Shown piece after piece: positions 50,616 through 62,582 of a DNA stretch of 64,000 nucleotides. A model generated the notes under the pieces. It saw only the letters and a list, made by a program, of their open reading frames with translations, had not been told where the DNA came from and made no database searches. Position 1 is the stretch's first letter; the number at the start of each line of letters is the position of its first letter. A program made the position numbers and the translations under genes. Source of the stretch: Dioscorea cayenensis subsp. rotundata (lineage: Eukaryota > Streptophyta > Magnoliopsida > Dioscoreales > Dioscoreaceae); assembly GCF_009730915.1 (NCBI RefSeq), contig NC_052487.1, positions 1,426,001 through 1,490,000 of the forward strand. The letters are read 5' to 3'.

Positions 50616-52061
50616 ATGGCCAAGTTAAGATTTCCAGTAGTGATTGGAGAAGCAGAGCTCATCTTGCCGGATTCTCCAACTCCGGTGGAATTCAAATACT
50701 TATCAAACTTAGATGACCTTATCTTCTTTCGCCATCACATGCCTTTCATTCATTACTATAACTCAAGGCATGAAGGTGAACTGTGTGACCCTGCAGCAGT
50801 GATCCGGAGAGCTTTGTCTAAGGCTTTGGTGCATTACTACCCACTCGCTGGCCGGCTAAGGCATGGTGAGAATGGGAAGCTTGTTGTGGATTGTTGTGCT
50901 GAAGGTGTTGTCTTCCGAGATGTTGAAGCTGATGTGACTTTGGAGCAGTTGAAGATGGTGGCTGGAGGGCTCCGGCCACCATCCCCATATTTAAGTGAGT
51001 TCTTAGTTGATGATGTTAAGGGTGGTGCCTTTATTACTGACTCTCCATTGCTGTGCATGCAAGTAAGTGTATCATATAGTTAATATATAGCTCTTACGTT
51101 GTAATTCACAGTTACTGAGATTTTAAATATTAATCAGGTGACAAGGTTGAAATGCGGAGGATTTGTGCTAGCATACAGAGTAAATCACTGCATATGTGAT
51201 GCATATGGTGCTTTTCAATTCATCAAATATCTCTCTGAATTGGTTCGTGAACCCAACCGGTCTAGTCCAACCCAACCACCAGTTTGGTCTCGTGAACTAC
51301 TCGTCCCAAACTCCACTCCTTGTCCGTTATTCCCCCACACAGAGTACCATCTAAACATAAACTCCAAACATGACACATCCAAACTCATGAGAACACAGAA
51401 ACTAACACAAACCTCAATCTTTTTAACTGGACATGATGTATTTGCACTCAAATCCAAGATCAACAAACCCAAAACCACAACCTTTGAAGTGATAACAGCG
51501 TTGCTCTGGCGTGCATGGGCATGTTTTCTAGCCTTAGATTGTGAAACAAGGCTTGTATTCCCAATAGACACAAGAAGGAGCCACACACCTGTCCTACCTG
51601 TTGGCTATTACGGTGTGGCCTTGATCACCCCATGCACCATTATCCATGCCAAGCAGCTTGTGTCTCAGCCGTTGAGCTTTGCAGTGGGGCTGATATCAGA
51701 GTTGAAAAGCAAAGTACAAGATCACAAAGAGTACCGGTCTTCGGCCATAGACTTCATTGAGATGAATGGAAGGTCTAGGTTCTGTAACAAGGTGGCGTTT
51801 GCTGTGTCGGATCTAAGTAAGCTGAGGTTTGATAAAGTGGACATGGGATGGGGACAATGTTTGTATGGTGGGTTTGCAAGGGCAGGTGTAGGGGATGTGC
51901 CTGGCTTGATGGTGGCACCATTGGTGAGGTATAAAAGAGAGGAGGATGGGTTGGAGGGTTTGCTTGCCATTGTCTCATTGCCTCCTCAGGCTGTGGATGT
52001 GTTTCAAAAGGAGGTGCGTCGTGAGATTGATAGCTCTTATGCCTTCACATCCTCTCTCTAG
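50616..52061 (+). CDS. BAHD acyltransferase, benzyl alcohol O-benzoyltransferase-like, intact copy 2
   Basis: Acyl-CoA-dependent acyltransferase, predicted cytosolic, transferring an acyl or aroyl group to an alcohol; exact substrates unknown. Exons 50616-51062 and 51138-52061 encode 456 aa, normal for BAHD enzymes (about 430-480). The catalytic motif is H166-C-I-C-D170; the structural DFGWG motif appears as DMGWG at 384-388. VTRLKCGGF, WSRELL and PIDTRRSHTPVLPVGYYG are conserved clade features. ATG 50616 was chosen as the first Met in frame; upstream in-frame codons use TTG only. The single intron lies just before VTRLKCGGF, about 16 residues upstream of HxxxD. The C-terminus is in frame (LPPQAVDVFQKEV), unlike copy 1. 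A Copia LTR begins 42 bp after the stop, so transcript termination may occur inside it. Confidence 0.92.
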
Positions 52062-52725
52062 ATTTGGTTACAAGTATTAATTCGGGAAGGCCGTGCACAG
52101 GCTGTTGGAGATGATGATGTTGAAGGCATTAAGCTTATTTCAAAACAAATAAAAAGAGGAGAAGAATGAAGAAGTAATTCACAGTTTTTACTGAAGCAAA
52201 GAAAGAAGAAATCTTATTCTGTTTCAAAGCCTTCTCATTTTATTCCCACGTGCAACTCACATGGGCATCTAAACCGTTACATTATGCCACATCAGCACAA
52301 GTTGATATAACTTATAACTTAATCATCAGCTTTGTACAATCAGAGAGAAGCTATATAAAGCTTTCTTTTCATTGTTACTCTTAATCATGAAATCAATGGA
52401 AACTTCTTCTCTTCTCCTTCGTCTTCTCTTTTCTCTCAATTAAGCAATTGGAGTTCTTGTGTGGATCTCTAGTTTTCCTGCAGATTTGCTTCATTGAAGG
52501 AAGCTTCAACTCAAGTAGCAAGGGTTCCAATCTTTGCAGGTCAAGAGCTTCAAGGCCAATTCAGTGAGTTGAATCTTTGTTTTTGTTCTATTCCAACATG
52601 GTATCAGAGCTGGTTCGTATTCCTCTTCGGGTTTGTGATTGATTTCATCAAGATCTTGTGCTCTTGAAGTTCTTTTCTGCCATTTCTTGAGTGGTTGTTT
52701 GAATTTCTGATTGTTGATTGATATC

Positions 52726-53115
52726 ATGGCTGGAAGTTCTCTTGGAAGAACTTCATCACATGCTTTGTCTTTGCAATCATCTGATAGTCCTGGAATGCTA
52801 TTGGTTTCCAAGCCCTTTGATGGCAATGGATTTGGTTCTTGTATGAGAGCCATGGAGCTGGCTTTATCTGCCAAGAGTAAAATAGGTTTTGTGACTGGTT
52901 CTTGTAAGAAACCGGAGCTTGATTCACTAGATTTAGAAAGCTGGGAGAAGTGCAACAGTATGGTGATATCTTGGATATTGAATGCATTAACAAGTGACAT
53001 TTCTGAAAATGTGGTGTATATGAAGACAGCTAGTGATGTATGTCTTGATTTGGAGGAAAGATACGGTCAATCTAATGGGCCTCAATTTTATCAAATGCAA
53101 AAAGAGTTGAGCTAG
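52726..53115 (+). pseudogene. Copia gag N-terminal fragment (forward)
   Basis: 130 codons from ATG with a UBN2-type gag layout: KPFDGNGFGSCMRAMELALSA, then ESWEKCNSMVISWILNAL and DLEERYGQSNGPQFYQMQKEL. It ends at a TAG where the inverted copy has CAG (Gln), a single C-to-T change. Sequence homologous to gag continues to 53171 and then meets the inverted segment. Confidence 0.75.
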
Positions 53116-53689
53116 ATCAGTCAAGGTTCTAATTCTATTATCACCTATTATAACAGGGTTAAGAAGATTTGCTGTATATCTTGGCATTCCTGCGTTCAGT
53201 GAGACAACATTTGTGGTAAACTGCATCCCAGAAGAAATTTCCCTGTCTTTCCTCCTGAATTAGCAAAGAGTAAACTTCTCTAACGGTAGGCAAAGGCTTC
53301 ATCAGAAGAATATGGCTTTTTACAGTAGAATAACTTTCATTCAGACCCATCAGTAGTTGCATCAACCTGTGTTTTTCCTCCAATTTCCTTTGTTCTTGCT
53401 TCTGACCACATGTGCAAGGGCATGTGCAATAGGGTAAACCATCAAGAGATTGGATTTCTTCCCAAATCTTCTTAACCCTGTTATAATAGGTGATAATAGA
53501 ACTAGAACCTTGACTGATCTGGCTCAACTCCTTTTGCATTTGATAAAATTGAGGCCCATTAGATTGACTGTATCTTTCCTCCAAATCAAGCCATACATCA
53601 CTAGCTGTCTTCATATACACCACAGTTTCAGAAATGTCACTTGTTAATGCATTCAATATCCAAGATATCACCATACTGTTGCACTTCTC
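52945..53689. repeat. Near-perfect inverted repeat of gag (227-bp arms), unit B copy
   Basis: 52945-53171 and 53463-53689 are reverse complements over 227 bp with about five or six mismatches seen; the spacer is 291 bp. A transcript from the 5' LTR would contain both arms and could fold into a long stem. Confidence 0.88.
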
Positions 53690-53710
53690 TTTCAACAGTT
53701 TCAAGCCCAT
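53159..53710 (-). pseudogene. Inverted Copia gag fragment
   Basis: 183 codons open on the minus strand: EKCNSMVISWILNALTSD, VWLDLEERYSQSNGPQFY, ITYYNRVKKIWEEIQSLDGL, YCTCPCTCG and VREVYSLLIQEERQ, the standard continuation of Copia gag. It is thus a longer, better-preserved gag piece than the forward one, embedded backwards in the element. Antisense translation from the LTR promoter is not possible. Confidence 0.75.
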
Positions 53711-53719
53711 TAATTCTAG

Positions 53720-54430
53720 GACTGAAATTGAAGCCTAATATGGGAGATCTTTTATCTGATCCTACAACATACAGAAGACTAATAGGAAAACTGAACTACT
53801 TAACAAATACTAGACCAGATTTGGCCTATTCTGTTCAACATTTAAGCCAATTCATGTCTTCACCGTGCAAAGCACACATGGAAGCAACAGTACATGTATT
53901 ACAATATTTGAAGTCCAAACCTGATCAAGGTATTTTGATGAATTCTACTTCTTCTACTCGACTTCAAGCCTTTTTGTGACTCGATTGGGCATCTTGTCCT
54001 CAAACAAGACACCTAGTGAGTGGGTTTTTTTGTTATGTTGGGAGATTCACCCATATCCCCGGAAATCCAAAAAAAGTAAACAACTATAGCACTCTCTTCG
54101 CAGGTTTGAATATAGATCAATGAGAAGAGTCTGTGCAGAACTCTCTTGGCTCACAAGATTACTCAATAAATTGACTGTATCTTCCATTGCTCTAGTTCCT
54201 TTGAAATGCGACAGTCAAGCTGCAATCCACATAGCTAAAAAAACCCAAATGATATCATGAAAGAACTAAACATATTGAATTGGATTGCCATTTTGTTCGT
54301 GAGTAATTACGGGCAGGTTTAATATCTTTGCATTATGTTCCAAGTTAGCAACAGTTAGCAGATATATTTACCAAAGCTTTGTCTGGCCCTCATCATCACA
54401 AAATTTTGTCCAAGTTGGGAGTGTCTTAAA
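53720..54430 (+). pseudogene. Copia RT end and RNase H remnant
   Basis: Reads DLLSDPTTYRRLIGKLNYLT, RPDLAYSVQHLSQFM, then after frame breaks at about 53975 the RNase H motif CDSDWASCPQTRHLVSGF (intact in the unit A copy at 42366-42430) and SWKSKK. The catalytic YVDD part of RT is absent. Confidence 0.75.
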
Positions 54431-54961
54431 TTAACAAACCCTCCAACTTGAGGGGGGTTGTTGGAGATGATGATGTTGAAGACATTAAGCTTATTTCAAA
54501 ACAAATAAAAAGAGGAGAAGAATGAAGAAGTAATTCACAGTTTTTACTGAAGTAAAGAAAGAAGAGATCTTGTTCTGTTTGAAAGCCTTCTCATTTCATT
54601 CCCACGTGCAACTCACATGGGCATCTAAACCGTTACATTATGCCACATCAGCACAAGTTGTTATAACTGAATCATCAGCTTTGTACAATCAGAGAGAAGC
54701 TATATAAAGCTCTCTTTTCATTGTTACTCTTAATCATGAAATCAATGGAAACTTCTTCTCTTCTCCTTCATCTCCTTCGTCTTCTCTTTTCTCTCAATTA
54801 AGCAATTGGAGTTCTTGTGTGGATCTCTAGTTTTCCTGCAGATTTGCTTCATTGAAGGAAGCTTCAACTCAAGTAGCAAGGGTTCCAATCTCTGCAGGTC
54901 AAGAGCTTCAAGGCCAATTCAGTGAGTTGAATCTTTGTTTTTGTTCTATTCCAACACAGGC

Positions 54962-56587
54962 GTGGAGCAAGTTCAGTAAACATATGTTTTTTCATCTTCT
55001 ATGGATATGAAGTTCAATCTCGGATCTTTTTAAAATGAATACTTTAAGAGAACCTGTATCAATAAACTATGAGATTAGTGAAAACTGAGGAAGGTAACTA
55101 GGCTCATAATATTTATTTATTTTAAGTTTGTGATGTTTTTAAGCTGTGAAGCTTAATTGAACCAAATATATGTGTTTTTTTAAAATGATATTAAAGCTAT
55201 TAGAAAAAAAAATATATAATTGGAGGTGTCATGCCATTTTGTGATGTTTTTCATTATAAATTGAGTTGCACTCTTTTTCACTCATACTCATGGTTAAGAC
55301 CATCTCCTCTCATTTGGTTAAACTTCTGATGTTCTTGTGGTTAATGTATGAGAAACAAAAACTAAAAATGGTTGGAAACTCAACAAGTAAATTGAAAACT
55401 AATTAGGTTTAAATTAATCAATGATATTATTATTTAACTTGGGATTAAAATACAATGATATTTAAAAAAATATATTTTTTTCCTCAACCGGGGCTCATAT
55501 TATTATTTATTATTTTTATTTTCTACGGTTCTAGTTGTTTACGAGATTTCATTAATGTGCTCCACTGATTTTTTTTATCATTTTAATTTTTTATATCTTT
55601 CATTATTTTTTTTTTGTTGACAATTCATTGATTAGAATAATCAATCTCATAACTCACAAGATGTCTTAGCCATGGATGGAGATCGTTGTAGCTACTCTTA
55701 TTTCTGGTTGCTAAATGAATTATTACAACCACCTCGGATGACTATTGGTATATATGTAGCAATCTAGAAAATTAAGTTGAGTGAGATCTGCCTCTTTGTT
55801 TTAATTACATGAGGGAGCAATAGTTGCAACTTGCAAATGTTAGGGATAGGGCTTAAAGTTGAATTAATTTCAAATTGGGTTTCATTTGATAATAAAATGA
55901 ATACAACGTGATAAAATTTTATTGAGAATAAAATGAAAAATATAAAATGCCAATCACCATTTATGCGTGCTTTGGATGAGTTAGGAATTCATCACCTTTG
56001 TGGATACATGGAATATTTGTTTTAGGTAATATTAATCAAACACTGAAAACAATATTTAAGACTTGTGACTGAATTCTTGTATACTAACTGGTATATGATA
56101 AGACACTGATTTTTACAGAGCTAAGAGTTCTCACAAGAAGTGTAGAGCTCAGGAAAAGTAAATATAAGAAAGAAAAAAATAAACAAGGTAAGGCAGCTGG
56201 GAAAGCTAAGAAATCCGACTGGAGTCACAGGACAATCCGAGCTGCGGAGTGGAGTAGATTACTCCTGATTCAGTTGTGGGACACTGATTCTTAACTGCAA
56301 GTTTGATTTGAAATTCATCTAACCATTTGTAACAAATGATGTGTAATATTTTCTATTATCTGTTAGTATATTTAAGATGTGATTGAATTTTTGTATACTA
56401 ATTGGCGTGTGATAAGACACTAATTCTTTTGCTTTTATATACTTGTCTTACCTGTTCCCAATTGTCAAAATTATGACTAGTTAATCCAATAACCAAGAAA
56501 AGGAATTCTTTCTAGCATGATATTAGCAGTGGTTTTGAAAGGGATTGAATTCTTACCTTTGAAGTTTGAAACTCATGATTCTCATCA
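54962..56587. other. Unit B non-coding stretch downstream of the Copia element
   Basis: Counterpart of 43360-44824. Apart from the insertion at 56112-56279, nothing gene-like was seen. Confidence 0.5.
56112..56279. mobile_element. 168-bp insertion with 10-bp target-site duplication, class unknown
   Basis: Absent from the matching place in unit A (about 44518). GACACTGATT flanks it at 56102-56111 and 56280-56289. No inverted ends and no poly-A were seen. One forward frame (starting TELRVLTRSVELRKSK) stays open through the whole insert, is Lys/Arg-rich and has no ATG. It may be a small transposon or captured sequence. Confidence 0.65.
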
Positions 56588-56950
56588 ATGGATGCAAATT
56601 TGGAGCCAATCCTTCAGGAAGGGAAGCTAATTCGGCAGGTCAACACTTTGATCGTTGCTCATCATGATTACAATCTCAATCAGGCATTCCTCTTGTCTCT
56701 TGATATTCTCTTTCTTTTTTTTTTTGGCTTCAAATTAATCATATCATGTTAATTTATGTGGTCAATCTTGTTTTAGGCTGCGAGCGTGGTGGCTTCGGCT
56801 ACAATGACACTGATGCCCCTCCAAACAGGCTACTTCAACTCGTTGCAAAGGTTTGATTTTTGTTTTTGTTTTGATTATCTGTTGTTTCAATCTGTTCTTT
56901 AGTTGTTGGAAATTGAGTTGTTAACTGGGTCTTTCAGTCGAGAGAGATGA
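56588..56950 (+). pseudogene. Unidentified short gene fragment with a relic splice structure, unit B copy
   Basis: Better-preserved counterpart of 44825-45186: the first frame MDANLEPILQEGKLIRQV is intact here. Identity unknown. Confidence 0.3.
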
Positions 56951-58488
56951 AGTCGCAAAGGGAACACCAGTTTCTGAACTCTCTAATTTTGCTGGAGCTG
57001 TTCCTGCAAGCCAGCCCAATGCCCCTTTTTACCAATGTCATAGATTTCAGTTGTGAAAAATTCTAAGAAAATTAGCTAATGAAGATTATCCATTTGTTGT
57101 AGCACATAAGGCAGGTGTGAAGCTCCATCCATTGAAAACCTATTCAAGTTTTAATATTATCATCTTCCTCATAATTTTTCTTAATAAGTAACATGTGATT
57201 ATTTCCAATGATAATTGAATTAGGAGGAAAGCAAACTATTATTGTATAATTAAATATCCTAAAAAATTATCTTAAATAAAGAAATTCTATATTTTCAAAA
57301 TTATCTGGGTTGTTTGTCTGAAAAAAAAATCTTGACTATTAAAGTGGGATAGCCGGGAAGTTGAATATATATTCAAAATATGCTATTAATGTAAAAACGC
57401 TAGGATAATGAATAGTCCACTATTTATGTAGTACCAAAACAAATTACCCATGTTATGGTCATGGAATCATTGCATCCCTTCATTAATTTGGCTAAACTTC
57501 ATTTGATTAGCTAAGGTTAAAATTGTGTAATTTTATACAAGTCAATAAAATTTTTAATGTTGAGTGAACAAGTGACTTCGAAAATGCAAATATTATTTGT
57601 GTTTAAAACCTCAATTGTTGAGGGAACAATAGAAAAATCAAATTGAGAAATTTTTATTTCTGCCAAAATTTATTATTTTAAAGTCAACCAAATGGAAAAA
57701 AAATGACAATTTTCATGCAATTTATCGACATTAAAGAAAGGTATATTGCAGAGAAGAGAGGTGTTGGAAGCGAGAGCAAGGTGTAACCCACAAATAGAGA
57801 TATTTGGGAAGATAGCACCAAGGAATAGCTCAATCAAAATATCCCAAGTTGCCATACTATTTATCAAATATCACTCAAAAAAAGAAGTAGAGGTGCCTAT
57901 AGATCTATCAAAGGGACAGGCTTTTACCCATACAAGCCTAGAGGCCCACTCAAAAAATAGAAGGATTTGGACAATGACATTAAGTCCTATTTTCATAACT
58001 TGTACAAACAAAAACACACTTTGTTTAAAAGAATGGGCCAAGCCTAGCTTATAATGTTTTAGGACTAGGTCGGCCGAATTATGTAAAATAAATAAATAAA
58101 TAAATATTTTATTTATAATTATTTAAAATAAAGTTAAACAATTTATTTGTCTGTTTTAATTTAAACTTGTAAAATTTAGTACAATTAATTTTTTTTATCA
58201 AAACTCCAATTTAATTTGTTATTGAATTTATATTTTAAATAGTCTAAACTTTATTTTTAAATAAATTTTAATAATTATTTTATTAAAAAGATTAAATATC
58301 AAAGGATTTGCGTGGGAAAATATTTTGAGTGGATACTATAATATGGTCATTTTTTAATTTGAGCATCAAACTTCAATTTGTATAATTTTGGTCACTCAAT
58401 TTTAATTCGTGTTCACCGGGAGAGTACCGAAGGGATTTTGGGAAAAATTTAATTGTATTTACGCTTGATTTACTATGTTAATACCAAT
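56951..58488. repeat. Unit B shared non-coding block
   Basis: Counterpart of 45187-46719 and, in part, of 34047-35305. No gene recognised. Confidence 0.6.
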
Positions 58489-58520
58489 TCATTGCATAGG
58501 GATGTCAACAGGGTGGGGAT

Positions 58521-59675
58521 TGTTGATTATATTTATATAACGCAAGTATACGCTATCGCAAACAAGTAATATAATGATAAGAGAGTATCGTTCCCACGAG
58601 GATTGAGCTTATTAATTACCAAAATTACTAACCCTAATTCTACTTGATTAATGAAATTGAAGAAGTTTAATTTAGAAAATCTAATTCAAGGACTAGAGAG
58701 AGATATAGAGATAAGGAGAAATCAATGTCAAGAGATTCTAGGGTTTCCAAGTTCACCTAGACTAATTCCAACTAGATCATCTAATTCAATCAATCAATGT
58801 TTGTTTCTTATGTTGTCATCAAATTTCCCTAAATTATATATTGATCTTTCTCAAGCATCAATAGCATATTCCACTAGATAAGTTAACATCATCTCTGAGA
58901 TAACTGTGAACCTATGGAACTCATTAAGCTCTAGAAATTTATAATGATGCATACAACCTCATAAATATCTCTATCTTATGATGATTGTACAATATTTCAA
59001 CCAAGACCTAATTCAATTATCACCTCTCGGTCTCAAATCAAATTAATAATCATGCAATTGGTGATCAAGCAATCACAAGCATTAAGCATAGATTAAAATA
59101 TCCAACATAGTCTTGAAACAAGCATCAATTAAATTAAACAAAGATGAATCTAGGGTTTCATAGTCTGGCTACATCGTAGCCCTAGAAAAAGTATTTAGAA
59201 CATAATAATTGCAAAGTTCGACATATTAATAAGGTTCATAATCAAATGAACAAAGAAAAACTAAAAACTAAAGCCTGGCAATGAATCTGCGCCGAATCTT
59301 TGCTCCCAGTCTCTTGATCTCCGAAATTCCTCTCCTCCTTTTCGTCTCAACCCTATCCTCTTTTATAACATAAAAATCGGGGTAGCGCCTAGGCGCTATA
59401 GTTTCTGTTTTGCACCTCTTAATGTTGTAGCGCCTAAGCGCTGCATGCTAGCGCCTAGGCGCTAGATTTTCTGTTTTGCTTGTTCCCTTTTGTTGAAACT
59501 TTGCTCTTCTTTCTCCAATCTTGTGCCTTTACATGTTCTTCCTTTGAATCATTCTCTTTCTTTCCTACAATGCAATAATACTAAAATTAGGAGTAAAATT
59601 GGTTTAAAATAATTCAAATTTAATTCATTATGAGTTAAAGAATGTCTATATATTAAGTGCAAATTATACTCATCA
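58521..59675. mobile_element. Solo LTR (or LTR-like element) inserted in the hAT-like element
   Basis: 1155 bp with TG...CA ends (TGTTGATTATA ... ATACTCATCA) and a 5-bp duplication GGGAT at 58516-58520 and 59676-59680. The uninterrupted site is seen in unit A. The interior has no coding capacity. Three copies of a 14-bp palindrome, AGCGCCTAGGCGCT, lie at 59384-59463 (the middle one has one change). Orientation is undetermined because both strands start TG and end CA. Confidence 0.75.
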
Positions 59676-60559
59676 GGGATTCACAGGGGGACACATTCCC
59701 CGGCCCCGGCCCCGATTTTTCACTCCCATTCTCGACCCAGGCCCCGAACCCGAAAACAGGAATATTTTTTCCCCGTCCCCGTCCCTGTGGGGATTTTTTG
59801 GTTTGGGGGATTCCCCGCCCCGATTAATAAATTAAAATATTATTATTATTTAATATAAATTTTATATTATATTATAAATTTTCCATAACTCAATGAAAAT
59901 TCAACAACTCTACTTGACAATTTTTATTATTATGAGAGTTACAATTTTGATTTTGATCTTTTTAAGACAATTTTTTTTTAAAAATTGTTATTTAAATATA
60001 AAATGTTATTTTAAATTATAATTATTATTGTTAATTATTAAAACTTATTTTAAATTATTTTATTAATATTTTGAATAGTATTATTATTATGAGAGTGAAA
60101 ATAATTTTAAATAATATATTTGGTTTAATGGGAGATAGTAACCCTGGCATCGGGGTTACTATCAACCGCTCCAACTATATAATTAAATAATATATTTTTT
60201 TAATGGGAGATATAACGCCGGCATTGGGGTTACTAACCCCAATATAACCACGATGCCAAGATTATTAACCTCTCCCACTATATATTTTTTTATTTCTTAT
60301 TTAATTTTTTATATTAAAATTAATAAAATAATTAAATAATAATGGGAGATAGTAACCGATGGCGGGGTTATTAACCTCTCCCACTATTTTTTTTATTTCT
60401 TATTATTTAAATTATTATATTAAAATTAATTAAATAATTAAACAATATGAAAGTGAAAATTATTTTAAATTATTTTATTAATTTTTGTAGTTGTCGTTTT
60501 TTTATTTTATTATCTTTGCTATAATGCCCTAGCGATGAAATAAATTTAAATAGACATTA

Positions 60560-61282
60560 GGCCCCGTTTGGATGACCGTAATCATTCCTTTACAAAGGGG
60601 GATGATTACTGACCCTGATGGATACCCATGTTTGGGTAACCATAAAGGTTGAATGATTACCCCCTGTAAAGTAATTGAATTCCTCCCACCAAGGTAATAG
60701 CCATTACCTCCAATATTGGGGGTAATGGCCATTCCCCCCTCATGAAAAGACCATACTGCCCTCCATTCTTTTTTCAAGTTTCCCACATTGGTTTCTCCAT
60801 TGTTTTTATGCAATATTGTAATAATAATAATTACAATATTGCATAAAATAAATATTATTTTGATTTAAATAATTAATTAAACCCAGTTAAATTGAAATAT
60901 TTAAAATTTACTTACAATTAAATGAAATGAGTAATGATTTTGTTTTAAATATGACATAAATAAATATATTTATTAAATCAAATATTTAATTGTAATGATT
61001 TAATTTATTTAAATAATTAGTGTTAATAAATAAATCTAACAATAACATTTAACATTTCTTATAAATAGTTAATAAATATATTTTTGTTGTGTTAAGGGCA
61101 TAAAAGTAATTTCATTAGTTTTCTCTCTTTTATTTTTCTCATTCCCAATAAACTACCTTCTTTATTACCTACATCCAAACAAAGTAATCACTACTATTTC
61201 CATCCCTCCCTTTCCATTCCTTTTGTCCTTTCCCCTCTCTTTTCCATTACCCTCTATCTTATTCCGTCATCCAAACGGGGCC
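60560..61282. mobile_element. Tourist-like (PIF/Harbinger) MITE
   Basis: 723 bp with 17-bp perfect terminal inverted repeats GGCCCCGTTTGGATGAC. TTA is duplicated at 60557-60559 and 61283-61285; unit A has the empty site ACATTAGTTTTAG. No transposase. Confidence 0.88.
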
Positions 61283-62468
61283 TTAGTTTTAGTTTTTATT
61301 AGTTTTATTATTGATGGAGGATATTCCCCGACCCCGGCCACGACCCCGACGGGCTCCGGACCCGGACCCGGCCCCAATCCCCAAAAAAATTCCCCGACCC
61401 GGCCCCCACGGGGCGGGGAGATTCGGATTCCCAGTCAAGGCCGGGGCGTATTGACATCCCTATATCATTGCACCATCTTAATTCACGGACATGACATGGC
61501 ATAAAAGAAGGCCACATGGTCACTCTTCTTAACACAGTACATATTTTGTCAACCCGACAAACTAATCAATAAGAATGACCATATATATGGTTCTCCTTGA
61601 TGTGAGACATATCTATGTATGTAGATGACTCGTGAACTGGTGTTGGCATGGCAAATTTGGCATATATGCCATCAAATTCTCTCCAGAATCAATTTTGTAA
61701 CTTCTAGATGAACACAAATTAAACAGGAGTAACTAAAATTATACAATTGAAGTTCAATATTCAAAATAAAAAATGATTATAGTATGATTCCACCCAAAAC
61801 ATTTTTTTCACAACTTGGGCACTCTTTGTCTTTGGTCACATGTTAAAAAATTGTGTGTATTTTGGACAAAAGCATAAACATAAATTATTGGGCGCGCAGG
61901 ACAAGGCCCAGCAAGGCAAGATCTCAAAGCATGTATAAGGCATATAAAATTCTAGAAGACACAAAGAAAAAACCAAGATTTTTACTATAGAGAGAGGTTG
62001 AGGAAGATCCTGCCATAGTAGATGGATTGGATCACATATTACTAGCAAGTAGCAGCATTCTTCATTTTAACTAATTTTTTAACTGTCACTTGCTTTAATG
62101 GTATGTAATTGAAATGTTGAGGATCAAATATTCCTAATGCACTATTTGTGAGACTTACAAATTTTTCCTAATCTTTTGGTCCAATATCTGGTCGGCCTAA
62201 AAACGTACAAGTGGATTTTATTAAACGCTCATACTATATTAAAGGGAAAACTAATAAGATTAACATTCAATATGTTGGAAGAGTAGCTAAAACTGAAGAT
62301 ATAAATGGTGGGTTGATAACCAAATGAAAAAGAAATTGTCTTTTATATTAAAACCAAAACCGCTTTTGTTTTTTTGAATTTGTCTTTAAAAATAATGCAG
62401 CTAAAAAATAGGAACATATATACGTAAACAAGAAAATATGTATGAGCTGAATTCAACAAACTTCTGAA

Positions 62469-62582
<114 letters not shown>

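Larger units (their letters stand above)
52103..54956 (+). mobile_element. Non-autonomous Copia LTR retrotransposon carrying inverted gag, unit B copy
   Basis: LTRs at 52103-52598 and 54459-54956, about 97% alike. The target-site duplication CAGGC lies at 52098-52102 and 54957-54961. The primer-binding site TGGTATCAGAGC at 52599-52610 is complementary to initiator-Met tRNA and abuts the LTR; the polypurine tract TTGAGGGGGG is at 54449-54458. The interior is only 1.86 kb: gag start, inverted gag segment, end of RT plus RNase H. Integrase and most of RT are missing, so it needs functions in trans. Confidence 0.92.
58497..61462. mobile_element. hAT-like element with nested insertions, unit B copy
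   Basis: Same ends as the unit A copy (TAGGGATGTCAA / TTGACATCCCTA), with TCATTGCA at 58489-58496 and 61465-61472. Its interior is interrupted by a solo LTR (58521-59675) and a Tourist MITE (60560-61282). Confidence 0.7.
48157..61810 (+). repeat. Segmental tandem repeat, unit B (about 13.7 kb)
   Basis: Same order as unit A. It is longer because of three insertions absent from A: 168 bp at 56112, a 1155-bp solo LTR at 58521 and a 723-bp MITE at 60560. Its 5' flank (48157-50560) matches unit C more closely than unit A. Confidence 0.9.

Noticed and set aside
53450..53647. Plus-strand frame inside the Copia element
   Set aside because: Antisense of the inverted gag fragment.
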